Below are positions 16,480 to 23,977 of a stretch of 34,415 nucleotides of DNA, piece by piece (position 1 is the first letter of the stretch; every line of letters starts with the position of its first letter). Both the position numbers and the translations under genes were made by a program. The stretch covers positions 1 through 34,415 of the forward strand of contig DIKO01000089.1 of NCBI GenBank assembly GCA_002423615.1. The letters are read 5' to 3'. A model generated the notes under the pieces. That model saw only the letters and a list, made by a program, of their open reading frames with translations. It did no database searches and was not told where the DNA came from. Origin of the DNA: Desulfobacteraceae bacterium UBA5616 (lineage in GTDB: Bacteria; Desulfobacterota; Desulfobacteria; Desulfobacterales; UBA5616).

Positions 16480-17361
16480 ATGGCGAAGAAACAAATTTTC
16501 AGCATCTGCGGCATGTGCACGGTCCGCTGCCCCATCATGGCGGAGGTCGAAAACGGAGATATCACTTTTCTTCAGGGCAATCCCCATGGGCCCACCGCCG
16601 GGGGCATCTGTGCAAGGGGAGCGGCCGGAAAAGCACTGATCGCCGACCGGGAGCGCCCCCAGTATCCCATGATCCGGAAAGGGCCCCGGGGATCGGGAGA
16701 ATGGCGTAAGGTCTCCTGGGACGAAGCTTTGGATCATGTGGCGGAGAAACTCACCGCCGTTACCGGACAATACGGTCCCAGGAGCTTGTTGCTGACGGAC
16801 CGGGGCGGGCCTTTCCGGGACCTCCACCGGGCGTTTTTACGCGGCCTCGGCACTCCCAACTACTGTAATCATGACAGCTCCTGCGCCCGGAACGTTCAGC
16901 ATGCGGCCCTCTCGGTGTTCGGATTCGGCCGGAAAAATCTCGTTTACGATTATAAAAACGCCCGGCATGTGGTCCTTCAGACCCGGAATATTTTTGAGGC
17001 CATAGATGTCCGTGAGGTAAACGACCTGACGTACGCCCTGGAAAAAGGGTGCCGTCTCACGGTGATCGACATCCGGGCCAGCGTGACCGCCAGTAAGGCC
17101 CACAATTACTTTCAGGTGCGTCCGGGAACCGATTACGCCTTCAACCTGGCGGTAATCCATGAAATTCTCAAAAGTGGGCTGTTCGATGCCGCCTACGTCC
17201 ATCGCTTTTTCAAGGATTTCAATGAGCTGGAAAATTTCGTCAAACCGTATAGCCCAAAATGGGCCGAAACGGAAACCGGTGTCCCCGCGGATCGCATCAT
17301 CGCCTTTGTCCATGAGCTGGCCAAGGCAAAACCGGCCGTACTGGGCATCCGGGCTGGATGA
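16480..17361 (+). CDS. Molybdopterin oxidoreductase, N-terminal part (split gene)
   Basis: A 293-residue ORF carrying the first half of a DMSO-reductase-family enzyme. A [4Fe-4S] motif C10-x2-C13-x3-C17-x26-C44 opens the protein, followed by the 'GGICARGAAGKAL' segment. C135 in 'CNHDSSCARN' is the likely molybdenum ligand, as in polysulfide/thiosulfate reductases. There is no Tat signal before the cluster motif, so the enzyme should be cytoplasmic. AAAGGAG precedes the ATG. The frame stops at TGA (17359) after 'LGIRAG', where relatives continue without a break, and the missing C-terminal half starts in another frame at 17358. Either a base is missing or the two halves are made as coupled polypeptides. 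The substrate cannot be assigned. Confidence 0.82.
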   Translation: MAKKQIFSICGMCTVRCPIMAEVENGDITFLQGNPHGPTAGGICARGAAGKALIADRERPQYPMIRKGPRGSGEWRKVSWDEALDHVAEKLTAVTGQYGPRSLLLTDRGGPFRDLHRAFLRGLGTPNYCNHDSSCARNVQHAALSVFGFGRKNLVYDYKNARHVVLQTRNIFEAIDVREVNDLTYALEKGCRLTVIDIRASVTASKAHNYFQVRPGTDYAFNLAVIHEILKSGLFDAAYVHRFFKDFNELENFVKPYSPKWAETETGVPADRIIAFVHELAKAKPAVLGIRAG

Positions 17362-18581
17362 ACGCCAGGTACAGGGACTCCTATTACATGTCCCGAACCA
17401 TCTATATCATCAATGCCCTTCTCGGTTCGGTGGGAGCCAAAGGCGGCTTGCCCCTGGCCAACAAGCCCGGGGCCTTCGGGCACAAGGGACTGAAGGAACT
17501 GATCAATCTTTACGACAAACCAAAAGAGAAGCGGGTGGACGGCGTTGGATGGAAATACCCGCATTTCGAAGCCGGACCGGGGCTCGCCCATCTGGCATTC
17601 GAGGCCATCGAAACCCAGGACCCCTACCCGATTAAGGCGTATATCGCCTATCGTCATGATCCCCTGATGGGTTACGCGGACCCGGAGCGTCTGCGCCGGG
17701 TATTCGACAAACTGGATTTTCTGGTATCGGTGACGTTTACCTGGTCGGACACCGCCTGGTATAGCGATGTGGTGCTGCCCCTTTCCCCTTACCTGGAGCG
17801 GGAAAGCACCATCGCTACCAAAAACGACCTCCTTCCCTATTTCTTCGTTCGGCAGCGGGTGGTTCAACCGCGGTACGATACCCGGGCGGACTGGGAAATC
17901 ATCACCGGCCTGGCGAAACGAATGGGTCTGGACAAACTGGCATTTGACACCGTCGAGGACATCCGGCGCTTTCAACTGGAAGGAACGGGGATGACCATCG
18001 AGGATTTCGACCGTACGGGATTGGTCCGTCTGGGAGATGCCCCCGTTTATAAGGACATCGGGGAAGGATCACACTTCAAGACACCATCTGAAAAAATCGA
18101 AATGATCGATGATAAGCTTGAAAAGCAGGGAATCCCGAGCTTTTTGCCTTACCAATCCCCGGCAAGGCCCCCGGAAGGGTCTTTCCGGCTCACCTTCGGC
18201 CGCTGCGGCTTCCACACCCAGGGCCACACGGTCAACAACCCCCTGCTCTTCGAGCAGATGCCGGAAAATGTGTTATGGATCAACGCGGCCGAGGGCCGAA
18301 AGCTGGGAATTTCCGACGGTGATACCGTGGCGGTTTCGAATAACGGCTATACCGAAACCATTCGTGCCAAGTTGACGGAGCATATTCATTCCGAGGCGGT
18401 CTTCGTGGTACATGGGTTCGGACACCGGCTGCCCATCGAAAGCCGGGCTTTCGGCAGGGGCCTGGCGGATAACAAATTCATGCCCGGGGGCAACCGGATC
18501 TACGACAAGGCCGGGGGCGGCGTTGCGTTTCAGGAGCATTTCGTCTCCGTCAAAAAGGTATCGGGACATGATCGTCCATAG
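17358..18581 (+). CDS. Molybdopterin oxidoreductase, C-terminal part (split gene)
   Basis: A 407-residue ORF that continues the enzyme begun at 16480. It opens with 'MNARYRDSYYMSRTIYIINA' and 'LLGSVGAKGGLPL', the segment before the cofactor-binding domain in this family. It includes 'LVSVTFTWSDTAWYSDVVLP' and ends with a molybdopterin dinucleotide-binding beta-barrel (from about residue 270; 'RCGFHTQGHTVNNPLL', 'INAAEGRKLGISDGDTVAV'). The start overlaps the previous stop as ATGA. Adding one G (GGATGAAC to GGATGGAAC) would fuse the halves as 'RAGWNARYRDS', close to the family pattern. The combined length of about 700 residues is normal for the family. Confidence 0.82.
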   Translation: MNARYRDSYYMSRTIYIINALLGSVGAKGGLPLANKPGAFGHKGLKELINLYDKPKEKRVDGVGWKYPHFEAGPGLAHLAFEAIETQDPYPIKAYIAYRHDPLMGYADPERLRRVFDKLDFLVSVTFTWSDTAWYSDVVLPLSPYLERESTIATKNDLLPYFFVRQRVVQPRYDTRADWEIITGLAKRMGLDKLAFDTVEDIRRFQLEGTGMTIEDFDRTGLVRLGDAPVYKDIGEGSHFKTPSEKIEMIDDKLEKQGIPSFLPYQSPARPPEGSFRLTFGRCGFHTQGHTVNNPLLFEQMPENVLWINAAEGRKLGISDGDTVAVSNNGYTETIRAKLTEHIHSEAVFVVHGFGHRLPIESRAFGRGLADNKFMPGGNRIYDKAGGGVAFQEHFVSVKKVSGHDRP

Positions 18582-18608
18582 GGATAGTTAACTTTCAGGG
18601 AGGATGAA

Positions 18609-19124
18609 ATGAGTCAGTATTACCTGCTTCAGGACACTCAGAAATGCATCGACTGCCATGCCTGTGAAGTTCAGTGCAAAACTTACAAATCACTCCCCCC
18701 GGGCCCCCGGTTGTGCCAGGTTGTGGAAGTGGGACCGAAACTGATCAACGGCCTGCCCAAAGCCTCCTATGTCTATATGGGCTGCTATCACTGCGAAAAT
18801 CCCTGGTGCGTTCCCGCCTGCCCCACGGGCGCCATGCAACGGCGCGCCGAGGATGGTATTGTCTTCGTGGATCCGGCCCTTTGCGTCGGCTGTAAGAGCT
18901 GCATTACCGCCTGCCCCTGGGGGGCGCCGCAATGGCACCCGGAACAAGGCAAGGTGGTCAAGTGCAACTACTGCATGGACAGAATTGACAAGGGGCTAAA
19001 GCCGGCCTGCGTTTCCGTCTGTCCGGTCCATTGTCTTCACTTCGGCAAAGTCGGGGAGATGACCCGGATCCGGCGCGAACGCCACGCCCGTCAGGTGGCT
19101 TCCCTGGATTACGGCAGCCTGTAG
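18609..19124 (+). CDS. Four-cluster ferredoxin subunit (DmsB/PsrB/NrfC type)
   Basis: A 171-residue electron-transfer subunit with sixteen cysteines arranged for four [4Fe-4S] clusters: 'CIDCHACEVQC' (from C13), 'CYHCENPWCVPAC', 'CVGCKSCITAC' and 'CNYCMDRIDKGLKPACVSVC'. Such subunits receive electrons from the molybdopterin subunit and pass them on. Here no membrane anchor subunit (DmsC or NrfD type) follows, so the acceptor is probably the flavoprotein encoded next. GGGAGG lies just upstream of the ATG at 18609. The gene sits 27 bases after the molybdopterin gene and ends 14 bases before the flavoprotein's presumed ATG. Confidence 0.92.
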   Translation: MSQYYLLQDTQKCIDCHACEVQCKTYKSLPPGPRLCQVVEVGPKLINGLPKASYVYMGCYHCENPWCVPACPTGAMQRRAEDGIVFVDPALCVGCKSCITACPWGAPQWHPEQGKVVKCNYCMDRIDKGLKPACVSVCPVHCLHFGKVGEMTRIRRERHARQVASLDYGSL

Positions 19125-19138
19125 GAAAAGGACTTATC

Positions 19139-20811
19139 ATGGGAAATCCACCATCGGTGAGGGAAAGGACCGGGAGGCCATAGCGGTCATTCGGCAGGAC
19201 AACCCCTTTCCCTGGGTATGCGGTCTGGTGTGCACAAGACCCTGCGAATTCATGTGTGTCCGGGGGCGTATCGACACACCGGTTTCCATCAGGTTTCTGA
19301 AAAGTTTCGCGGCCGAACGCGCTCTGTCCAACCGGGAATACCGGAACCCGGAAAAAGCGCCGGACCGGGGGAAAAGAGTATTCGTGATCGGCGCAGGACC
19401 CGGCGGCATGAGTTCGGCTTACTACCTGGCCCTCAAGGGGTATCGGGTGGTGGTCATCGAATCTCTGCCCGTGGCCGGCGGCATGATGATGGTGGGTATT
19501 CCCAGGTATCGCCTTCCCCGGGAGGTTATCGACCGGGAAGTAGAAATGATCCGGAACCTGGGTGTGGAATTCAGGTTCAACACCCGGTTCGGAAAGGATG
19601 TCACCCTGGAAGGCCTCAAGGCCGAGGGCGGAGACGCCTTTTTTTTCGCCATCGGGGCCCACCGGTCCTTCAGCACGAACATTCCCGGTGAGCACGATTT
19701 TCCGAACGTTATTCCCGCCATTGATTTTTTAAAGGACGTCGCCCTGGGGAATCGCCAAAAACCGGGGAGCCGGGTGGTCGTGATCGGCGGAGGCAATGTG
19801 GCCATCGACGCGGCCCGCACAAGTCTTCGACTGGGCAGCGGAAACGTTACCATCGCCTATCGCCGGACCGCAAACGAAATGCCGGCGAATCAGGAAGAAG
19901 TCGAACAGGCGGAAGCGGAAGGGGTTGATTTTTCATTTCTCACCGTGCCTCTTGAAGTCGTCGGGAATGACCGGGGGCTGACGGCTTTGAAATGCCTGAG
20001 GGCCGAGCTGCGAAAAATCCCGGAGGGGGATCGGTGGATGCCCGTTCCCATGGAAGGCAGTGATTTTTTGATCGAGGCCGATACCGTCATCGTCGCCATC
20101 GGCCAAAAAGTGGACACCCAGTGCCTGAAAGAGGGGCAATGCGAGGTTGACTGGACCCGGCGTTCCACCATCGGCATCAACAGGGTTACCATGGAAACCT
20201 CTGTTCCGGGAATTTTCGCCGCCGGAGATGCGGTTACCGGCCCTGCCACCGTGGTGGAGGCCATTGGCGGTGGGAAAAGAGCGGCGGAAGCCATCGACCG
20301 GTACCTGTGCGGTATCCCCCAGCCCACCATGCCCCCGGTTCCGGTCCGCAGGGGCCGGATTCCCTGCGTTGAAATTTCCGCGTCCACTAAGATGGCCTTG
20401 AAGCGTCCCGACATGCCGCTCCTCGGCATTGACCGCCGGCGAACGACTTTTCAGCAGGTGGAGCTCGGCTATACGGAAAACATGGCGAGGGAAGAGGCCC
20501 GCCGCTGCCTTCGGTGCGACATTTGCCTGCGCTGCGGCGCCTGCGCGACCCATTGCCCCAATGCGGCGTTGCAGATGAAGGATGTGGGGGACGAACGGAT
20601 GCTTTCCCTCTGCGGCACCACTTTGAACCGTCAGCCCCTGATCCGTTGCGCGGAATGCGGCACGGTGCTGGGAACGGAAAGATATATCGATTTTGTCGAA
20701 AAGCGGACCCTGCCGGTTGCACCGGCCAATCGAGGACGAAGGCTGTGTACCCGATGCGCCCGGCAAACGGAAGCCGTTAAAATGCAAGGTGCGGTCAACC
20801 CGCAACCGTGA
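19139..20811 (+). CDS. GltD-like FAD/NAD(P) oxidoreductase with ferredoxin tail (apparent N-terminal frameshift)
   Basis: A protein of about 557 residues related to the small subunit of glutamate synthase and NfnL. In order, it has an N-terminal cluster motif ('CGLVCTRPCEFMC'), an FAD-binding fold ('VIGAGPGGMSSAYY'), an NAD(P) fold ('VVIGGGNVAIDAARTS'), a second FAD segment ('VPGIFAAGDAVTGPATVVEA'), a C-terminal ferredoxin motif ('CLRCDICLRCGACATHCP') and two CxxC pairs. It should move electrons between NAD(P)H and the iron-sulfur subunits. The best start is ATG at 19139, with GGAAAAGGA upstream, but that frame meets TAG at 19181. The conserved protein is in another frame, open from before 19139 but with no start codon until GTG 19228. 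One extra G (ATGGGGAAATCC) restores 'MGKSTIGEGKDREA'. Confidence 0.82.
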
Positions 20812-20838
20812 CGGGACGATGACTACGGGAGAAAAGCG

Positions 20839-21060
20839 ATGACTGTTTTCCGAAAAGGGCAAAAGGTGGAAATCTATAGAAAGTCCAAAGACGAGGAATG
20901 GGACAACTTTATGGTGAAGTATCTCGGCAGGCACGGCATCGTGGTGGATCCGGACACCTCCATCAATGATCCGGATACCCTTGTGGAGGTCAGCATCGAC
21001 GGGGAAGGAACCTGCCGGCTGCCGCAGGATTGTTTGCGGGTGCTGGAGTCCTCGTCATGA
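20839..21060 (+). CDS. Small protein of unknown function in the oxidoreductase operon
   Basis: A 73-residue protein that I do not recognise. The sequence alternates short polar beta-like stretches ('GQKVEIYRKS', 'FMVKYLGRHGIVVDP', 'TLVEVSIDGEGTCRLP') and looks like a small SH3-like or KOW-like barrel. It has one cysteine and no membrane segment or signal. GGGAGAAAAG lies upstream of the ATG. Its stop overlaps the next start as ATGA, so it is firmly part of the operon. A role in assembly or in docking two electron-transfer subunits is possible but has no direct support. Confidence 0.7.
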   Translation: MTVFRKGQKVEIYRKSKDEEWDNFMVKYLGRHGIVVDPDTSINDPDTLVEVSIDGEGTCRLPQDCLRVLESSS

Positions 21061-21932
21061 TCAATGAAATCGTTATCGATGGGGTGACGCAAACCGCAGA
21101 AGAAGGCCAAAATCTGCTGAGGGTGCTTCGGCATCTGGGCATTCGGGTGCCATCCCTCTGTTACCATCCGGCTCTCAAAAAACCCATCGGAACATGCCGA
21201 CTGTGCTTTGTCGAGGTCGGCACCGGAGAAGGCCCCCGCAGGCTTCAGCGGTCCTGCACGACCCGGGTGAAACCCGGTCTTTCGGTGGTGACCTGGAGCG
21301 AAGAAATCGTGGCCGTCAGAAGCCAGGCCATGAACACCCTGATGGCCTATGCACCGCAATCCGAAAGACTTTTCCGCATCGCCGGGGATTTCGGCCTTCA
21401 CACGAATCCACTGCCGGACGGGTGTATCCGGTGTGGTCTGTGTTATCGCATCTGCGAAGAAATCATCGGCGCCGGAGCCCTGAAACTGGCCCACCGGGAG
21501 GGGCACGCCCATATCGTTCCAGCCCCGGGCCGGTGCATCGGCTACGGCACCTGCGCCAACATATGCCCGACGGGGGCCATTACGGTTGTGGATCATGACC
21601 AGGTCCGGACCGTTTCCATCCGGGATGAGATCATCGGTCAGCATCCTCTCGAACGCTGCGAGGGGTGCGGCGATCTGGTCGCCACGCCCAAGTTTCTGGA
21701 AAGCGCCCTGACCTATAGGGAAAAAGGAAGCAAAATCCCCGGCTCGCGCGGATCCCGGCGCTCCGTGCCTCAGAGTCCCAGATCTTCATTGATCAGGACA
21801 ATTTTGATCCGCCCCGGCGGAAAGGATTTTTCCGTGATGGTCCAGGTGTTGCAGATTCTCATGGGATTTCTGCAGTTGCTGCAGACCCCGGTTTCAACGC
21901 AAGGCGGATCGAGCTCGGGATGGTCCACATGA
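21057..21932 (+). CDS. HoxU/NuoG-like 2Fe-2S and 4Fe-4S protein
   Basis: A 291-residue subunit starting at the ATG at 21057, which overlaps the previous stop. An N-terminal plant-type [2Fe-2S] domain has 'CYHPALKKPIGTCRLC' and a fourth cysteine in 'QRSCTTRV'. Two ferredoxin motifs follow, 'CIRCGLCYRIC' and 'CIGYGTCANIC'. The second has tyrosine (residue 163) where CxxC would need cysteine. A zinc-ribbon-like 'CEGCG' lies near residue 202. HoxU/NuoG-like subunits link NAD(P)H-oxidising flavoproteins to other clusters. After about residue 230 the sequence turns Arg/Ser-rich and runs 163 bases antisense into the LUD gene. The natural C-terminus therefore appears lost or replaced. Confidence 0.8.
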   Translation: MINEIVIDGVTQTAEEGQNLLRVLRHLGIRVPSLCYHPALKKPIGTCRLCFVEVGTGEGPRRLQRSCTTRVKPGLSVVTWSEEIVAVRSQAMNTLMAYAPQSERLFRIAGDFGLHTNPLPDGCIRCGLCYRICEEIIGAGALKLAHREGHAHIVPAPGRCIGYGTCANICPTGAITVVDHDQVRTVSIRDEIIGQHPLERCEGCGDLVATPKFLESALTYREKGSKIPGSRGSRRSVPQSPRSSLIRTILIRPGGKDFSVMVQVLQILMGFLQLLQTPVSTQGGSSSGWST

Positions 21933-22441
21933 TGCCGGATGGCATTTACGGGTGCTGAATAGCTCCGGACACGCTCCATCGCGGATTCCAGGTCGGGGGT
22001 CATTTTGTTCCGGCCCATCAGGATCACCACGTGCCGGGGCCCGAAGGTGACGGCGGCGACACGGTTTCCCACCATGTCCAGATTGACCAGCTGACCTTTC
22101 TCGGTAACGGCGTTGGTCCCGGTGATGAACAAATCCATCAGGAGCGCCTGTCTTCGCCGTTCAAGCGCTTCCATGATGGGGATCCCCGGTTCAAAGGTGT
22201 CGAGAAATTCTAGCCCCGGTTGATTTTTGATGTCGACGAACAATCCGGAGTTCACGGCCGTGAGGGAATCGCCCATGGAAATCCGCCTTGCCCCGGTCTT
22301 GGGAATGATCTCCTTCAAAACGACCGCTTTTGCCTCGGCAGCGTTTTGAACCAGGTAAACCTCGAAGTTGTTCTTCTCCAGGGTGCTCTTCAGCCTGGTT
22401 AATTTTCTCTGCCAGTATTTTTCATCGATCAACTTTTCCAC
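21770..22441 (-). CDS. LUD-domain protein (LutC/DUF162 family) with C-terminal cysteine motif
   Basis: A 223-residue protein of the lactate utilisation (LUD) family. Typical segments are 'KYWQRKLTRLKSTLEKNNFE', 'RISMGDSLTAVNSG', 'DLFITGTNAVTEKGQLVNLD' and 'RVAAVTFGPRHVVILMGRNK'. The C-terminus adds a cysteine cluster ('CVETGVCSNCRNPMRIC'), which could hold a metal or iron-sulfur centre. The start was set at the GTG at 22441, directly after an AGGAGGAGG site and 22 bases past the TPR gene stop; the upstream extension to 22534 lies inside that gene. LutA and LutB partners are absent, so lactate oxidation is not supported. Its exact reaction is unknown. Confidence 0.83.
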   Translation of the reverse strand: MEKLIDEKYWQRKLTRLKSTLEKNNFEVYLVQNAAEAKAVVLKEIIPKTGARRISMGDSLTAVNSGLFVDIKNQPGLEFLDTFEPGIPIMEALERRRQALLMDLFITGTNAVTEKGQLVNLDMVGNRVAAVTFGPRHVVILMGRNKMTPDLESAMERVRSYSAPVNAIRHHVDHPELDPPCVETGVCSNCRNPMRICNTWTITEKSFPPGRIKIVLINEDLGL

Positions 22442-22463
22442 TTCCTCCTCCTGCGGGTTATTC

Positions 22464-23750
22464 TCAAGATTTTTCAGGACTGTTTCTCCGTACTCTTTCG
22501 GAAAAGCCTTTGAACCTGATGGATTCCTTATCATTTCCCAGGGTATGATAGATGGTGGAGACTTTTTCGTAATAATCCGCCTTGTTGAAGGGGTCCGTCC
22601 CGGCCAGTTCCAGGTAAAGTTCCAGGGTCTTTGCAGTATGCTCTCCCAGGGAAAAGCTCGTGTCGGCGAACCTGCGCCTTAAATCCGCATCCGCACGACG
22701 CCCGCAGCCCTTGCAGGCATTCAGGAGTTCTCCGTATAAGGCCCTGGCCCTGGCCGTCTCTCCCAGTGCTTCATAAACACCGGCGAGGGAACGGATCACC
22801 CGGTCGTCCTTTCCACCACAGGATGCCAGGTAGTTCTGATAAACAGCCTCGGCTTCCCTGAATTTTTTGGCCTGGACCAGAGTTTCTCCCCTTAACAGAT
22901 GGATCGTTGATGTATGTGAAATTTCTTCCGGGCAGTTGGAAAGCAGGTTCAGGGCTTCCTCGAAGTCTTCTTCCGCCCAGAGAGTTTCACAAAGCACATG
23001 ATAGGCTCTTAAGGAATCCGGAAAATCTTCCAGAAATCGATACAGAAGCTCCTTTGCCCTGGCGTAGTCTTCCAGGTTTAAATAACCGGCGGCAAGCTCC
23101 AGGGGAATATAGGTTTTCTCGGGGGAATTTTCCTTCAGGGCCAAAGATAATTTTTCTTCGGCAACATCGAATCGACCCTGGTTCAAGGCAGTATATCCGA
23201 TTTCGAAAGCCCGCCCGTAGCCCCGGTAGGCTTCCTGTTCCTTCGGCGGAAGAACGCTCAAAAGCGATTCAAAATACTCCTCTTCTTCAATGATATCTCC
23301 GGGGTCTTCATCATCCCATCCGGCGGTATTTTCATAGGGATCCTCGTCGGCATATGCTTCGCCGGCATCGGCGTACTTTTGGGCCTCCCTGGCCTTCATC
23401 CGGGATGAAAGGTCTTTCAGCAGTTCTTCAACTTCCGATTTGACCCGGCCGTCCATGGTCAATTCCAGGGCCAGACCGAGGAGTTCACGGGCATCATCGA
23501 GGCAATCCGAAACCATCAATTCTTCGGCATCTTTCCAATGTTTCCGGGCAAGGGCTTCTTTTGCCCGGACAATCTTGTCGCTGATCCGGAGCCCAAAATC
23601 CCCTCTTCCCTCCGGTTTTTTCTCAAACTTGGAAAAGGCCTTTTCATATTCGATTTTTGCCGGTCCGAAGGACCCCTTGGCAAACAGGTCATCCGCCTGT
23701 TTCTCGATGTCCTCCGGAGATTTCCCCTTTAAAAAATTTAGCAGTCCCAT
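22464..23750 (-). CDS. TPR-repeat protein
   Basis: A 428-residue soluble protein without a signal peptide or membrane helix. The N-terminal 130 residues form charged helices, followed by an acidic linker (about 131-160, rich in Asp/Glu with 'DPYENTAGWDDEDP'). About six tetratricopeptide-like helix pairs run from residue 170 to 425 ('AYRGYGRAFEIGYTALNQGR', 'ELAAGYLNLEDYARAKELL', 'LRGETLVQAKKFREAEAVY', 'SLAGVYEALGETARARALY'). TPR arrays bind other proteins, and no partner is evident. The gene precedes the LUD gene by 22 bases and probably shares its transcript, and it is divergent from ygiQ. Confidence 0.82.
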   Translation of the reverse strand: MGLLNFLKGKSPEDIEKQADDLFAKGSFGPAKIEYEKAFSKFEKKPEGRGDFGLRISDKIVRAKEALARKHWKDAEELMVSDCLDDARELLGLALELTMDGRVKSEVEELLKDLSSRMKAREAQKYADAGEAYADEDPYENTAGWDDEDPGDIIEEEEYFESLLSVLPPKEQEAYRGYGRAFEIGYTALNQGRFDVAEEKLSLALKENSPEKTYIPLELAAGYLNLEDYARAKELLYRFLEDFPDSLRAYHVLCETLWAEEDFEEALNLLSNCPEEISHTSTIHLLRGETLVQAKKFREAEAVYQNYLASCGGKDDRVIRSLAGVYEALGETARARALYGELLNACKGCGRRADADLRRRFADTSFSLGEHTAKTLELYLELAGTDPFNKADYYEKVSTIYHTLGNDKESIRFKGFSERVRRNSPEKS

Positions 23751-23862
23751 AATCCGTTCAACTCCGTTTGAGGTTCCGGTGTTCGGATAATTTAGATTTT
23801 TCCCGCCAACTTGTCAAAACCTTTACCGCTGGTTTCTCCATTTAAAGGGAACATGCCTGGAC

Positions 23863-23883
23863 CAGGTCGCTACACAGGTCGCT
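23863..23883. repeat. Direct repeat CAGGTCGCT, two copies
   Basis: Two identical 9-base copies (23863-23871 and 23875-23883) with a 12-base period lie in the 227-base region between the divergent TPR and ygiQ genes. They could be half-sites of a regulator acting on either gene. Nothing else in this intergenic region was recognised. Confidence 0.4.
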
Positions 23884-23977
23884 GCCGCTGTTTGAATTTT
23901 TATGAAGTTATGCTAATGTCCCAGATGATGATTTTTGAAAAATCGGCGGTAATCATTCAACCACAGGGTCTTGTCCT

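Noticed and set aside
16278..16709. A plus-strand ORF across the sigma-54 promoter and the start of the molybdopterin gene
   Set aside because: It runs in another frame through the [4Fe-4S] motif of the real gene and includes promoter sequence.
21770..22534. The longer start of the LUD gene at 22534
   Set aside because: It would overlap the TPR gene by 71 bases and lacks a ribosome site, whereas the GTG at 22441 has AGGAGGAGG directly upstream.
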